Shown here piece by piece: positions 42,567 to 54,281 of a DNA stretch of 64,000 bases. Source of the DNA: Rhodocollybia butyracea (lineage: Eukaryota > Basidiomycota > Agaricomycetes > Agaricales > Omphalotaceae); NCBI GenBank assembly GCA_015501585.1, contig JADNRY010000035.1:186001-250000 (forward strand), written 5' to 3'. Under the pieces are notes generated by a model that saw nothing but the letters and a program-made list of their open reading frames with translations, was not told the DNA's origin and did not search any database. How positions within the stretch are numbered: position 1 is the first letter of the stretch; each line of letters begins with the position of its first letter. The translations under genes were made by a program, and so were the position numbers.

Positions 42567-43871
42567 TCTCACTGGTGGGCAGAAGCGATGTCAGTTATTC
42601 ATGACATTATTTTTTTTTACAAAACTCTCGTTTACCCACAAATAGTTGAAATAAAGTACAAATTCATCACCCCGGCGCAAAATCGGGCGTTCTGGCATGC
42701 GCATTTACTCCACGAAGGATACCAATTCTGCTGGGGCATAGACAAGATCAATATAGCGAAAATTTACTCGACAGAGTACACGACGTGGTCGAAATTTCAA
42801 GCTGGAGGCAGGTATATTTTCAGTAGGCATAGTACTTTCGATGTATAACCATATCAGCCCAAAAGGTTCAATACTCAGTCAATACTCTACCGAGTCAGCA
42901 TCTAACAGTTTATCTGCAATATTCTCTTTTTCGTGCGGATATGAGCCCAGTGGCTGTCGGACCGCGGCATGATCTGTCGGTTTTGTTGATCCGTCGCACG
43001 CTTTGCGCTGACGCATATCCGACTCAAAAATACAGTAAGTATAGTATCATAGGCTATGATACTATACTTGATTCATAGGCTATACAACAGCCTGAAAAGT
43101 TAGAATTGCCGCATTTAGCCGCAATTGCGGTACGACCCATTCGAAATGTGCCCCAAACCTACATAGATTGGTGCCGGGGGCTGCGACGTTGAATAATAAT
43201 AAGTTGTCACTACATACTCTTAGTGGCAATTTTGATGACTACTAATCGATTTCAGAGAACACGCCAGTAGTAACATAGTAACGAACGGGGGAATAACGGT
43301 GATGGCTCCAAAGATGTAAAGTACTTATCACTCACTCGAAATGCGTAGTAGACCAGCAACTACCAGCAACCAGTGACAGCGGCGCCGAAGAGTAGTCTCG
43401 AGAACCAGACTCTGACGATACATATGCATGTAATGTAGAGCCGAAGAGTGAGATTCGATATCCGAACTTGGAGCAAGTATCCTAAAAAGCCTGAGATGTC
43501 TGGAATGACTGGAAATATTGTACTGATAACTGATAGAAGAACAAAATAAAAAGCATGCAAAACGAAAGCTTGGTGAGCAACTGAAGGGGGATCGAAAGAT
43601 GGAACTGGATAGAGCTGAGCGGTGTGAACGTAGCCTGATATTCAAAATCTCAAATTTGTGATTGAACCTTTTGAAAGACTCAATTGACGCGCCTCTCTTT
43701 TGCCACAGCATCAAGATGCTCAAGTCCATTAGCCCTTCAGAGAAACTTTGTGTACCGGCGCCACGGTAATTTAGACTTCCTTTTGTGTTCGTCTATCCAG
43801 TTTTGGAAGTCCTTTGGTCTATCATATCATAGAAGATACCAGGTCAAGTCCGATATACACCAAGTAAGTCC
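42567..43871. other. Intergenic, 1.3 kb, with a strong palindrome
   Basis: Between two minus-strand genes. No supported coding gene; a minus-strand frame at 43328-43729 lacks motif support. The 15-bp-arm palindrome at 43037-43069 is the only clear structure. Confidence 0.45.
43037..43069. repeat. Perfect palindrome, 15-bp arms, 3-bp centre
   Basis: AAGTATAGTATCATA, then GGC, then its exact reverse complement. It could extrude as a hairpin or be a binding site for a dimeric protein. Part of the right arm motif (CATAGGCTAT) recurs at 43074-43083. Confidence 0.85.
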
Positions 43872-45328
43872 TTAAAAACGTCCATCGCCTCTCCGAAATT
43901 GCACCGGCTGTTGCACCATAAACTCGTCGAATTCTTCATCGTCTCCTTGAACGTTGCAGTTGCGCAAACCCGAAGTCGAGATTCTGGTAAATACATTCTG
44001 CAGGATAGGAGCATGTGAATCGTCCGAGTTATTGCCACCATACATCGTACTACCAGCTTGTAGCGAAAGAATTGACATTCGGGCAGCTTCTCTCATTTGA
44101 GACACACTTTGGTGAAACGCATTCTATGCGGTGTTAGATGTATGATAACAAAGAATGCAATATAAACATCAAACTTGCCTGTTCATGCCAGTACTGTTGT
44201 CGTCTCTCGTGCTCTGCATCACGCTGTTTAAGATGCAGAAAGAAAAGTCCGATGAGTGTACCGAACATTCCTGGTCAAAAGGAAGCGTTAAACCCGGGAA
44301 AAATCCGCAAAGTTTGGTTCCAACCTCCACAGATTCCAAGGCCAACAACAGCGTAAATCCAAGAATTGACAGTATGATCTAAAGCCTGGTCGGGACCACA
44401 GAAGCCTGACGCGAGACAGTTCCACGTAGAGCACCTAAAGAATGAACGTAAACCGTGAAACTGCTAATGGTTCTGGAAGGAAACAAACTCCTTATCGGCA
44501 TCGCAAGAGTCCCCAAGTTTCTTCTCCTCGAGACAATTCAGTGACTTTGAATCACAATAAAGACCGACTCGGCAATTTCCACTGTAGAGATATTTCTGCA
44601 CAATCAGTCAACAAAAGTTGGTGACATACCGAGATACAACGTCAATAAACTCGCCACCACCGGCGATGTAACCGATATATGCTGTGTTTTGCACCACGCA
44701 ATTCTCGTTCGCAGTTACATTTGACCACCTAGACGAGCAGAAAGGTTAAGTGGCGGACGACACGAGCGGACTCAGGGGTATACCGACATGCAGATATTAT
44801 TGAGACAAACGGAACCATTGACATTCAGACCTCGGTGAGTAGTATCCTGTAGATCCTTGTAATTTGGTGGGCCTTCACATTGGTCTTGATGAAGAAATCA
44901 GGATGGGTTCTGAGGAGAAGTGGATTCCTACAGATTCATACTAGCACTAACCATCACGATTCATTTGGCAGGCGCTTCCAACCGGCAAAACATCCTGACA
45001 AGTTCCCAATGAAACGCCTGATATAATGTGGGGGTGCAAGTACCTGACAGGCGTCCATTTCGTCAGGACAGAATTGGCCTTTGGGGCACTTTGGAGGAAT
45101 GTCTGCATCTTGAGCGTATCCAAAAGGGAAGTCATCTTTTCTGCAGCCTCGATGCGCACACGTCCCATTGGAAGCGCAATATGTTACCGAGTCGCAGTCA
45201 CTGTAAAATTGGTAGGTGCCGACTTGAAGTCGGTTATCAGATGTACTACATGGTCCTCCGAGGTTGACGTTGCCCGCAGAGACGATAGAAAGCCATGAAA
45301 TCCAAAGGAATGTTGCCGGTAGGAGCAT
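43872..45328 (-). CDS. Cys-rich single-pass membrane protein, unknown function
   Basis: Eight exons: 45328-45044, 44994-44952, 44884-44788, 44728-44630, 44581-44489, 44434-44325, 44270-44179, 44123-43872; 356 aa. A signal peptide (MLLPATFLWISWLSIVSAG) leads into an ectodomain with about 20 Cys in short EB-module-like spacings (CKDDFPFG-type, CPKGQFCPDEMDAC, GNCRVGLYCDSKSLNC, LGDSCDAD, STWNCLASGFCGPDQ). One membrane helix follows (WIYAVVGLGICG continuing MFGTLIGLFF), then a cytosolic tail with a charged coil (HLKQRDAEHERRQQYWHEQ) and an acidic end. The last intron begins with GC (CAG/GCAAGT). The layout suggests a cell-surface sensor or wall-linked protein, but no family is recognised. Confidence 0.75.
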
Positions 45329-45586
45329 CAGAGGAGCGGAGCGGTCAAAGCAAGCAAATAAACTCCTTCGCGTTCTATTACGTAAATGGCGTTGGAGTTG
45401 TACTGTTATTATTGGGGTGATCTATAGGTAGGAAAGGCAGTTATACAGTGTGTTAGATACAGATAATGAATTCTACGATGAAGTGCTAAATTTAGAGTGC
45501 GAATGAGTGTAGAGTCCAATGAATGCGATGCGTATCATTAAAGCAGGCAGATACTAAATTTAAAAAAAGCGATATCTACAAGTAGA

Positions 45587-47891
45587 TCAATGCGATACTG
45601 GCTCCACTTGTTCTTCGGACGTTCTAGTGAGCGTACTTTCAAACGGAGAAGAATGGTCTAAGGCGGAGGAGTCTGATGGTGTGTGTAACGGGGTAAACGA
45701 CCAACGGCGAGGAAGGATAGAGCCAAAATTTGTCGATTCCGAGTCCCGCTGACGAGTGCTGGCATAGTCTATCGAAGCAGTAGGACTTGTTGGGTTGTAC
45801 GGCTGGTTCACCTCAGGATCAAGAGGTACGTTTCTCTCGGGTGTAGGATTCGTCGGTCGACCAAAGCCATCACTCGAAGATTTATCTGATGGGAACATAT
45901 CACCAGTTTCGAGCATGGTGTCGGAAGAATCTTGATAAGACGACCGTTGAGAGGTCCCGCGACGTTTCCATAGTCGCTGGACCCCTGAATGCAGTATGAG
46001 ATTAACGATAACCACGAGGATAGTCACCGAGTAGATGACAGCCAAAACGAGGCCTATGGCGTATCTCGGAATGGCTTTGACCTCGAGGCTCTCGATAAAG
46101 GCAATCATCAGACCAGTGCACACTATGCGAATGATGCCTAGAAACGAGGAAAAAACATCTGCTCCGCGAGTCTTGTGCGGGCGTAAAACAAGTAAGCATG
46201 CGACCAGGGCTATCTCGAGAAGGAGGATGAGGATGACCTGGGCCATTCCGCCTGTCTGTATGAATGAAATGAAGATCGCCTTGAGAAAGGCGACAACAAT
46301 CACAGGAAGGAAGAAGTGATAACGCGCTGGGAGGTACCGTGCGTAAAGAGGGCCATAGGAATGAAGGAGAGGTTCGGTGTGTAGCACTGATGACTCAGCG
46401 CGACGGACAGAACGAATAACGATGAAACAAGGATAACCTATGGCACTCATAATGGCAAGGAAGGAAATCACAGAGAAGAGAATCGAAAGCCACGAATCCT
46501 TCAGCGTCCATTGGAAGAACGCGAAAACAACGAGAGGAGTGAACATTATGACGCTCTGTAAAAAGTGGTCAGTGCCAAAAAAAATCGAGTTGGTAGGAAT
46601 GGGGTATTACCAAACGAAGAGTCCAAGCACGAACCCATGAGGGGTATGATTGCTTGAGTAGTAAACGTTGGTCTTGACGGCCTATCGCAAAAATTGATGC
46701 CCATCCAGCCCCGAATACGAACAACGCGATGGCAATGAGAATGAGCGTGCAAAGAAACACGGTCATAAAGGCGTTTGCAGAGGATATGTTGATGGAGGAG
46801 ACATAGATGGGAATACCTGCCTCGAGAATGTCGGGGATTCAGGAGTGACCACCGCGACATTACGCTGCTGCAAGAGCTGGCCGGCACTTCTCCTTGCTAG
46901 GGAAGACAGAGATGTGATCCCTCCTGAGCTCACGGCAGTGCTGTAAGGGCTCAGCTTGCGATTGACAAAACCAACAGCTGAGCCAGATGTAGAGTTGGCC
47001 AGTCCACCACCTGTCAAAGCACGCATGTTATTAATAGCTCCTTGCATACCACCGTCGCCCGAAGTGAACAAGGACAACGCCCAAGCAAAGTTGAGTGAAA
47101 AGGACCTGTAAGTAACGGGGTAATTGAGGTCAAGCAACGCTGAGGTCGCGATACTTTGGAATAAGAAGATCAGATCTAATAAGCGAAATGGAAGGATTGA
47201 TGTTGGAGAAAGGGATTGCCACAGCGCCACAAGGAACGTGAAAATGGTGATGCTACCCATAGTCCACTGCACCGCAGGCTGAAGAGTAGATAGACCATTA
47301 GAAAGTGTTGCTTGAACGCAAGCTTTCACATCGCCTGTGTCCACTTCAATTAATGTCAATTGAGCGTATGCTTCGAGATCTGGGACTTGGAAAGCAATAG
47401 TAGGAATTTTGGCGCTGAACTGGTTTGGAAGGGAGAGGGAGTCGGCGCCTGTAAAATTGTACTCGGGAAGAGGACAAAGGGCTCCGCCAAGAATGCCACA
47501 AAGATCGAGTGTGATGTTCAGTATGTCTATTCCGAACGCGTTCACAAGTATGCTGGCCGAGACATTAACATTGGCTTGCTACAAGGACCTTAGATATGGG
47601 GCCGGAAAGAAAAAAAAGGAAAAAACGTACGACACTCTCGGCAGAGATGTTGAAGGACAGGGATTGGTTTGAGGCAAGATACTGTACCTCGAACTGTTGG
47701 ACGAGAAGAGTTTCTGGTGGGGAGCAATATGTTACAGATGATGTAACTGGATACAGTGTCAGTGGAGCGTCCAGGAAAAGAGGGGATTACCCACATAAAG
47801 AGCCTTCTAGTGCATTAGAAAATACTGCGAGAGAAGAAATCGTAAAAGCAATTGCTCGCAGCCGGGCGAGGGAAGAAAACATGTTGACCAT
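45587..47891 (-). CDS. TRP-like/flavin carrier (FLC) family membrane protein; one-base frame break
   Basis: Fungal FLC/TRP-like proteins are polytopic ER or plasma-membrane proteins tied to FAD transport, haem uptake or calcium. Exons: 47891-47795, 47746-47631, 47578-46611, 46555-45587; about 716 aa. Signal peptide, then an ML-like luminal domain (SSVTYCSPPETLLVQQFEVQ, LNITLDLCGIL), then about nine hydrophobic helices (GSITIFTFLVALW, AFMTVFLCTLILIAIALFVF, MFTPLVVFAFFQW) and a Ser-rich cytosolic tail. A 48-nt intron removes an in-frame TAA. Exon 3 changes frame at the G run 46833-46836 (ESP to DILEAGIPIYV); one extra base makes all phases consistent. The specific FLC member is not resolvable. 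Confidence 0.85.
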
Positions 47892-48250
47892 CGTAACAAG
47901 AGAAGACCGTCGTTAAAGAGGAAAGCAGAGATAGACAAGAACGTGTCCTGTGGCCAAGTTTAATAACAAAAACACATTGTATAAAGGCTATTGTTCTCTT
48001 ACGGGAACTGCTTATTGTCTTCTATTGATGGCCAAGCGGTGTTTTGTTCTTCGCCGGATTGGAGTACAAGGACAACGAAAACTCTAGTCTAAGTCCAGAA
48101 CCGTCGTGAATGTTGAGTCCAAGGAAATTAGCTGAACTTGTAAGCTGATCTTACAAACTGCGCGATACTCGAGACGCCCGACTTTGATCGACGGAAGCGC
48201 CCGATTTGTAATCAGGATTTCTTTCCGATTCCGGTATTCTCCTACTTGTA

Positions 48251-48992
48251 ATGATGTTGTCTGCCGCTCGTTCCGCGTCTTTTGCTCCTCTTGCTGGGCG
48301 TCGCGCTGCCTCAGCCATCGCTTCCAAATACTCCAACGCCGTGTACAATGCTGCTCTGGCAAAGTCACCGCAGACCCTCGCCAAAGTTCACTCTGAACTC
48401 GCCAACTTTTCGGCTACGCTAAAGCAAAACAAAGACATTAACACATTTGTTCACAACCCTACGTTGTCAGCCAACGACAGAGCAGCCGGTCTTGCCTCTG
48501 TTTTCAAAACCATCGATTCTGCCTCCAAGAAGGAACCGGTTTCGGATATTACGAAGAACCTGTTGACAGTCTTGTCGGAGAATGGAAGGCTGGCAGAAAT
48601 TGAGGGTGTCGTAGAAGGAGTCAATGAGCTCGTCGCACAGTACAATGGAGAGCTCAATGTTACCGTGACATCTGCCGCCCCGCTTCCCAAGGATATCCTT
48701 TCCCGACTAGAATCGACTCTGAAGCAATCGCAGACCGCTCAGAAGGCCAAGACATTAAAAGTCACCAATAAGGTCAGTTCATGTACCTTTGTATATCTTT
48801 TTAAAAAAAACCTTTATTAATTCTCTATTAGGTCAACCCATCCGTTCTGGGTGGTGTAGTCGTCGACTTTGGCGATAAAACTATCGACCTTAGTGCTCAG
48901 TCACGTGTCACGAAGCTCAACGCCGCTCTACAACGTACGTGTCTACGGTTCGAATTTATCTGTTCTGATATCCAATTTCAGAATCCGTTTGA
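48251..48992 (+). CDS. ATP5: Mitochondrial ATP synthase subunit 5 (OSCP)
   Basis: Peripheral stalk subunit that links F1 to the stator in the inner membrane. Exons 48251-48772, 48832-48934, 48982-48992; 211 aa, matching the family. Arg/Ser/Ala-rich presequence (MMLSAARSASFAPLAGRRAA), then YSNAVYNAALAKS, a helical N-domain, and the C-terminal signature VNPSVLGGVVVDFGDKTIDL followed by SRVTKLNAALQQSV. The last exon codes only the final residues. Two ATGs are in tandem; the first is used here. Confidence 0.95.
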
Positions 48993-50071
48993 GATGAGGT
49001 AGACAAGTATACCGACGGATTGTATTAAATTACAGAATGTCATTATTATTAGAGTCATTTCGGAGAACTAACCGAGTATACGGTGTAACCAGCTTCTTTT
49101 GCAAATGAGCACCTACCTCATTGTGGCTACAAGTACGTTTTTCTGGCGGACTCGGCCCACAGTTATCTGCTACCCCGCCGCACCCGTAATGACTCCCCTT
49201 CCATGGTCGTGGATCGACGGAGGATCACAGACAGTAGTAGGTCATTTTGAGGCGATGAACCTCGCTCCGTGATTGCGCTACTGAATAGGCAGAGACGCTT
49301 CTTCCGACTCTGTGTAAGAAATCTACCAGGCAAACGCTTCTTGAATCCCAGAAACTCTGGTTCCAATTAGCAGGTTCAGGGCGTATGTAGATATGAATGG
49401 AAGTGTGATCGGAAACAGTGCCTTCAACAGCGAACGCCTCGGTGGTTGTTGCACAGAATAAAGCGAGTATCCTTGTGTGCTTGGATACGCTTTGCTTGCC
49501 GAACACAACTGCAAGTTTAACAAAAATCATGTATTATCTTTTCTTCGCTTGGCTATCCGAGTAAGTACCTATGGGATCACCCAGAACCAACGCGACAGAC
49601 AGTTACCATTCAATTCAGTCTGCGGATGGAAATCCCTCGCTTAGTACCAATTTTTGAGAGGTGAGCGAGCCAGCTGATAATAGTATGACACCTTGGACTT
49701 GCGCGCGCCCCTGAAGTACAGCCGATTAAGGTAACCGCAGTCACAAGGAAGTTGCGACGAAGGAAATCTTTTTAGATATCTCGATACATACATACATAGT
49801 GACGAAGCTTGGTGGTGAGTCTGGACTGAGAGGCGATAAATATGTACCGTCATTTCTCCGGGCCTTCAGCGGTTCAGCGTTACTACTGGGCCTCATGGAA
49901 CCCATATATGAGTGGTCAGCCTCAGAGCGTTAACGGTTTAATTTCCCCTCTTCCTTTCCCTTCCCAGCCAACCAACCACTGACCTTCCACCTTGTGCCAG
50001 CTCTTCTGTCGACGTCTTCCTACTATCTCGCATCACACCTCTGATTGACCTAGTAGTTCCCCGACTTCGCA
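48993..50071. other. Intergenic, 1.1 kb
   Basis: Between two plus-strand genes. Short minus-strand frames (for example 49225-49530) have no motif or ATG-supported structure. The last 150 bp before 50072 are pyrimidine rich (CCTCTTCCTTTCCCTTCCC), as expected of a fungal promoter/leader. No repeat or RNA recognised. Confidence 0.45.
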
Positions 50072-50970
50072 ATGGAAGACCTTCTGCCACTGATTAAAAT
50101 TCCATGCATTCTGCTTGCAACTATCGGACTACAAATTACCGCGACTCCTCCGCACCCACCACCAGCGAAGAGCGACGAAGCACCGTCTACTAGCTTGGAA
50201 GTAATCGTAAAGCAGCGGGGTGGGCCTATTATCATCAAGGTAAATTAACTCCGCACGAAGAAAATAATTTTTATTTGGCTCACCGGTGGTTACAGCTCAT
50301 CTGTTGGCTCGCCGCACTGGCAGAAATACTTTTGATCTGTGCACAAACCTTGAGATGCCACTCGCTCGCGAAAAGCGTCCTATATGCTCTCGGTATAAAT
50401 ATGCATATGCAGCAGCTCGAACAAGCTTCCACCCAGCTGCCAGACTCATCCGAGTCGAGCTCTTCGTCATCGCCGGGCATGGTCATGCTGTATCCTTCTT
50501 TTCTATCATTCATAGGCACTATCCTCGCTGTTGCAGGAGGCTACACGCGATATCTCTGCTACCGCGAGCTAGGTCATTTGTTCACGTTCGAGATGAGTAT
50601 CATGAAAGAGCACAAGTTGATCACCACTGGACCATATGCTCTCGTTCGACATCCTGCTTACACTGGACTTTTATGTACGATTGTTGGCATCGTACTGCTT
50701 CACGGTGCCTCGGTGAGTGTGGTTAGCACTCGCAAAAATGATTGATTACTTATTTGACACTAGGGTTCGTGGGTGATAGAATGCCGAGTATTGGATTTTA
50801 CGCTGGGACGCGCGATGGTGATGATATTCCTTGTAGTTACTAGTTTGATAACGATTGGCCTGCTGAAGAGGATCCCAAAAGAGGACGAGGCATTGGCACA
50901 AAAATTTGGTCAAGAGTGGAAAGACTGGGCGCAGAGAGTTCCGTTTAGGCTGTTCTGGGGTGTCTATTAG
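50072..50970 (+). CDS. Isoprenylcysteine carboxyl methyltransferase-like protein (ICMT/Ste14-type)
   Basis: Membrane methyltransferase of the ICMT fold; Ste14 members methylate the prenylated Cys of Ras, Rho and mating-factor peptides at the ER. Exons 50072-50239, 50296-50712, 50764-50970; 263 aa. Hydrophobic helices at residues 5-20, 57-75 and 115-130. The SAM/isoprenyl core is GPYALVRHPAYTGLL, and the end is EDEALAQKFGQEWKDWAQRV, both standard for ICMT/PEMT-like proteins. A Ser-rich loop (SSESSSSSS) lies between helices. Basidiomycetes carry many ICMT-like paralogues, so it may not be the true Ste14. Confidence 0.8.
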
Positions 50971-51397
50971 CTTGATTTCTACCATTATCCTTGCTCTATA
51001 ACTTTTTGACACGTATGTACGATAACCAGCTTTGGCCTCCTGATTAGGGGTGTCCATGGAACGCTTGGTCCGTTCCAGAGAGCTCCGGCCTCAGATAGGA
51101 TGTGAGAGTCCCTAGAAGTTTCTAGATTGATAAAGAATTGTATCGGACTCCGGAGGACACGAAATGAAAAGTTAGAACCCTGGCAGAATAGTAAGTAGTC
51201 GATACGCTCTATCAACAAATCAAGACAGGGAAAAGTTCAAGAGACCTAGTTCAGCCTTCCTTCGAGAAGTTTCCAGCATGTTTTCCAAGACTGGAGATTT
51301 TCCTAGAATTTCCCCGAGTTTCTGCGTAAAACTCTATCACGTGAACCATTCGCGTGATTCGTCTTTACTTCCATCTCTTAAGGACGTATTTCTTCAA

Positions 51398-52084
51398 ATG
51401 GCCTCTCTTACTGCCTCGTCGTACTTTTCCCATCCTTGGTTCGACAAACCTTCCATGAAACGCCGTCATTCCTCCTCAGAGGATGAGCTACCTGTAATTT
51501 CACTGTCGCTGTCTTCACCAACCAACGTAAAACGACGGAAAGTAGCCGCTTTGGAACGAGGATTTTCGAATCTTTCGTTACAACATACCCAGCCCGTAGC
51601 CTCTACATCATCCGGCTATATTTCTCCTCCAAGCGCCTTGCCTCACTCAGACTCAGAATTAACAGCAATGGAGGTAGATTATCCCTCAATGACACCCTCT
51701 ATACAGCCTGATTCAGTTGAAGAGCCTCTAACACCCTCACCTTCAGTACCGGAAATCCGCATGAAGGGTTTCTCGTGGTACGAGCCTGAACCGGATCGTG
51801 AGTTGGTGTCTCGTTATTCTTCTTCAGTCACCCAACGTTCTCGGTTTTCAGGTATAGTTGTTACCGACTTGGATTCGTCGGACGACGAAGAAGAAAAAGA
51901 AACAGAACCGGCCGTCGTATTACCTGCGTTGCTTGACCGTATTCGGCAGCGAGAACAAGACCAATCGATTCCATTACCATTATTACCCGATCAACAAGCA
52001 CTAGTATTATACCAGCCGGTGAAGAAACTACCAGAAGTAGAAGAAGAAAAAGAAAGATCGGTAGATATGATGGACATTGAGTAG
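51398..52084 (+). CDS. Unknown 228-aa acidic, Ser/Pro-rich protein
   Basis: Single-exon frame. The ATG at 51398 (MASLTASSYFSHPWFDKPSM) is preferred; the frame extends upstream to 51278 with weaker composition. Features: a basic patch likely to be a nuclear signal (NVKRRKVAALERG), a central MKGFSWYEPEPDRELVSRYS block, an acidic run (SSDDEEEKETEP) and a DRIRQREQDQS helix. Mostly disordered. A nuclear regulatory role is possible but unsupported. Converges on HAP2 with 50 bp between stops. Confidence 0.65.
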   Translation: MASLTASSYFSHPWFDKPSMKRRHSSSEDELPVISLSLSSPTNVKRRKVAALERGFSNLSLQHTQPVASTSSGYISPPSALPHSDSELTAMEVDYPSMTPSIQPDSVEEPLTPSPSVPEIRMKGFSWYEPEPDRELVSRYSSSVTQRSRFSGIVVTDLDSSDDEEEKETEPAVVLPALLDRIRQREQDQSIPLPLLPDQQALVLYQPVKKLPEVEEEKERSVDMMDIE

Positions 52085-52134
52085 TGTACACCTATAGTAC
52101 ATGTAATAATCATAACGAGTCTCGAGGAAAGAAG

Positions 52135-52976
52135 CTAACGAGGAACTGGATACTGCACAATATCCTCTGGACGCCTGGGTGGATCTGCAGAATAAAGACC
52201 TTCTGCATAATTAAGCTGTGAATGATGATGTCTGGCATGAGCGTGAGGATGAGGAACATGATGCATGATTCGAGGCGTAGTAGAAGGATAAGGCGAAGTA
52301 AGTGTGACTGGCGCAGTGCTAGTAGTTCCATGTTGGCGAGCACGCTGTTGTTGTTGTTGCTGCTGCTGAATATACATTGGTGGCACTGAGATTGGCACTG
52401 GCTGCATGTTGTGCTGGAGATGGGAAAGATTCAACATGCTGATGGGATCCGAAGAGTTACTACCGGGTGTATCACTGTGGGAATGGATTTTTGGAGGAGA
52501 CTGTGGCTGAGGTTCTGCTGGCTCTGAATGCTCATCTTCTGCCATTTCTTCGTCGTTGTCAGCCGCATTCGACGGCCCAGGTTCACCGCCATCCTGTCCG
52601 GCCCGCTGTGCTGCAATCTCTTCCGCGGTCAGAAAGCGGCCGCCTGGGCCTCGCGGTCGACGCATCGCATGTTTGTGTCGAGATTCATGCAGATATGGCT
52701 GACAATGGAGTCAGTTAAAAGTGGCAGAAAAAGGTATAAAAATTGTACCTTTCGTTGACGTGACAATCTATGGACCTCTTCCAGACGCGCTCTGGCTACG
52801 CGCCTCTTAAGAATCCGAAAATATTGCTTTGCATTTACATACAAAGGCTCTTCGTCGACCTGAGGCGAAACAGCAGGTTCTGGCGGAATAAACGACTGCT
52901 GTGCAAAGTTGGCGTTGTTGTAGTAGCCATCGAGAGGGGGATAAGCGGTTGTAAATAAACCATCAACATGGTCCAT
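52135..52976 (-). CDS. HAP2: CCAAT-binding factor subunit HAP2 (NF-YA)
   Basis: DNA-contacting subunit of the CCAAT-binding complex, regulating respiration, iron and nitrogen genes. Exons 52976-52749 and 52698-52135; 263 aa. The subunit-association helix EEPLYVNAKQYFRILKRRVA continues into RARLEEVHRLSRQRK, the intron, then the DNA-binding PYLHESRHKHAMRRPRGPGG with RFLT. All key basic and His residues are present. The C-terminal half is disordered with a Q8 run (MYIQQQQQQQQ) and His-rich segments. The frame runs past the ATG upstream only by a TTG. It is divergent from the SARNP homologue. Confidence 0.95.
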
Positions 52977-53123
52977 TGGGCACTGGCGAATCGGATTTCG
53001 TCTCAGTTCAAGTTCAAAGCCAGCAGCCAAGCGAAGGGTAGCGCACGGGAGTTGCCGGTGCCGGTCCGGAAGTCACCTGCTCTCAAATTTCGGCATCAGA
53101 AACGCGCCTTTCCCACAGACGCG
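52977..53123. promoter_or_regulatory. 147-bp divergent promoter between HAP2 and the SARNP homologue
   Basis: Spacer between ATGs at 52976 (minus) and 53124 (plus). It is GC-mixed with no TATA box. It likely serves both genes. Confidence 0.5.
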
Positions 53124-54056
53124 ATGGAAGCCAAGTTGTGAGTCTCACTTTTTATTCGCCACACATCGAAATACTCACCTTTCACCAGAAAGCCACTCAA
53201 GGTTCCGGACTTGAAACAAATTTTAACGAAAGCCAACCTTTCGGTAACAGCAAAGGCAACCAGAGCCGTTCTTGTATCAAAAATCATTGCCTCTTCTGCC
53301 GCCATAGAAGCTTACAACGAACTTTATCCTTCAGAGCCAGCTGCAAACGATGATCTGGTACGTCTTCCATATCTTCTCATACTCATATAACTCATGTTAT
53401 CGCTCAGCTTGCCCCACCAGAAGAGTATGACCCTTTTTTGTTCGAAAAAATCTCCTAATTCCATCTTTCAGTTTGGACTGGACTCCAGACGAAGTTCCCT
53501 CTTCAAAAGTAGAAGAAACTACCAAGGCTGATGTCTCGAAACCTGTGTGTCTTTTAACGATTTACTTGTGATTAACTCTAACCACCATCCCAGACCACCT
53601 CTAAAGCTCCTATATCCGTTCCCACACCCGCTCCGGAGGTTACAGAGCCTCCCAAAGATACAACAACTGCAACCGCAGCTCCTAGTGTAGGAGACAGCCA
53701 GTTGGAGATCGAATTGGAGAAACGCAAACAGCGCGCAGCTAGGTTCGGTATTCCTCTAGTTGAACCCAAATCCAAATCACCTACCGCTGCAAAGAAAACA
53801 ATGGGTGAGGTACGTATGAACTATGCTGCGCTGGCGAGTTGATACTTACTTCCTTCCTTACTAGAATACCGATAAACTCGGCGCACGAGCAGAGAGGTTT
53901 GGGTTGAAGAACGCTGAGAATGACAAGGCGTCCACAACGAGATCAACTTCTCCCGGTTCAAAGCGGAAACGCACAAGCGCACCTGTGGCCGAAATTGATC
54001 CAGAGGAAGCTGAGAGAAGACGAAAGAGGGCAGAGCGGTTTGGAATAAAGACTTGA
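53124..54056 (+). CDS. SAP-domain ribonucleoprotein (SARNP/Tho1 homologue)
   Basis: Nuclear mRNA-export and transcription-elongation factor linked to THO/TREX. Six exons: 53124-53137, 53189-53357, 53408-53424 (17 nt), 53472-53544, 53594-53809, 53865-54056; 226 aa. The SAP domain is at the N-terminus (KVPDLKQILTKANLSVTAKA then RAVLVSKIIAS). A Pro/Thr linker follows, then three RAxRFG-type motifs (RAARFGIPLVE, RAERFGLKN, RAERFGIKT), the repeat unit that clamps UAP56/Sub2. The protein ends on such a motif. The first exon has only 14 nt. Confidence 0.85.
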
Positions 54057-54281
54057 CGTTCTTTACTTCATCCAAGTCTGCATTTGGATTCATTTTCGTT
54101 TGGTATTCATAAAATACGCTGTACTTCGCTGTAGTACCATAGATACAATCTGTATTGCATCTTGGACGAGAATTCCTCACTCAAAATTAGTTCGTAGTAC
54201 TGCCAATACATGCCAATACATTACGTTCCATCCTTGTGACTTTAATACCCTGAATGGCTCGAAGCTTCAGTTTCAACTCCC

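Noticed and set aside
49225..49530. 101-codon minus-strand frame in the 1.1-kb intergenic region
   Set aside because: No motif or splice support; pattern typical of random open frames.
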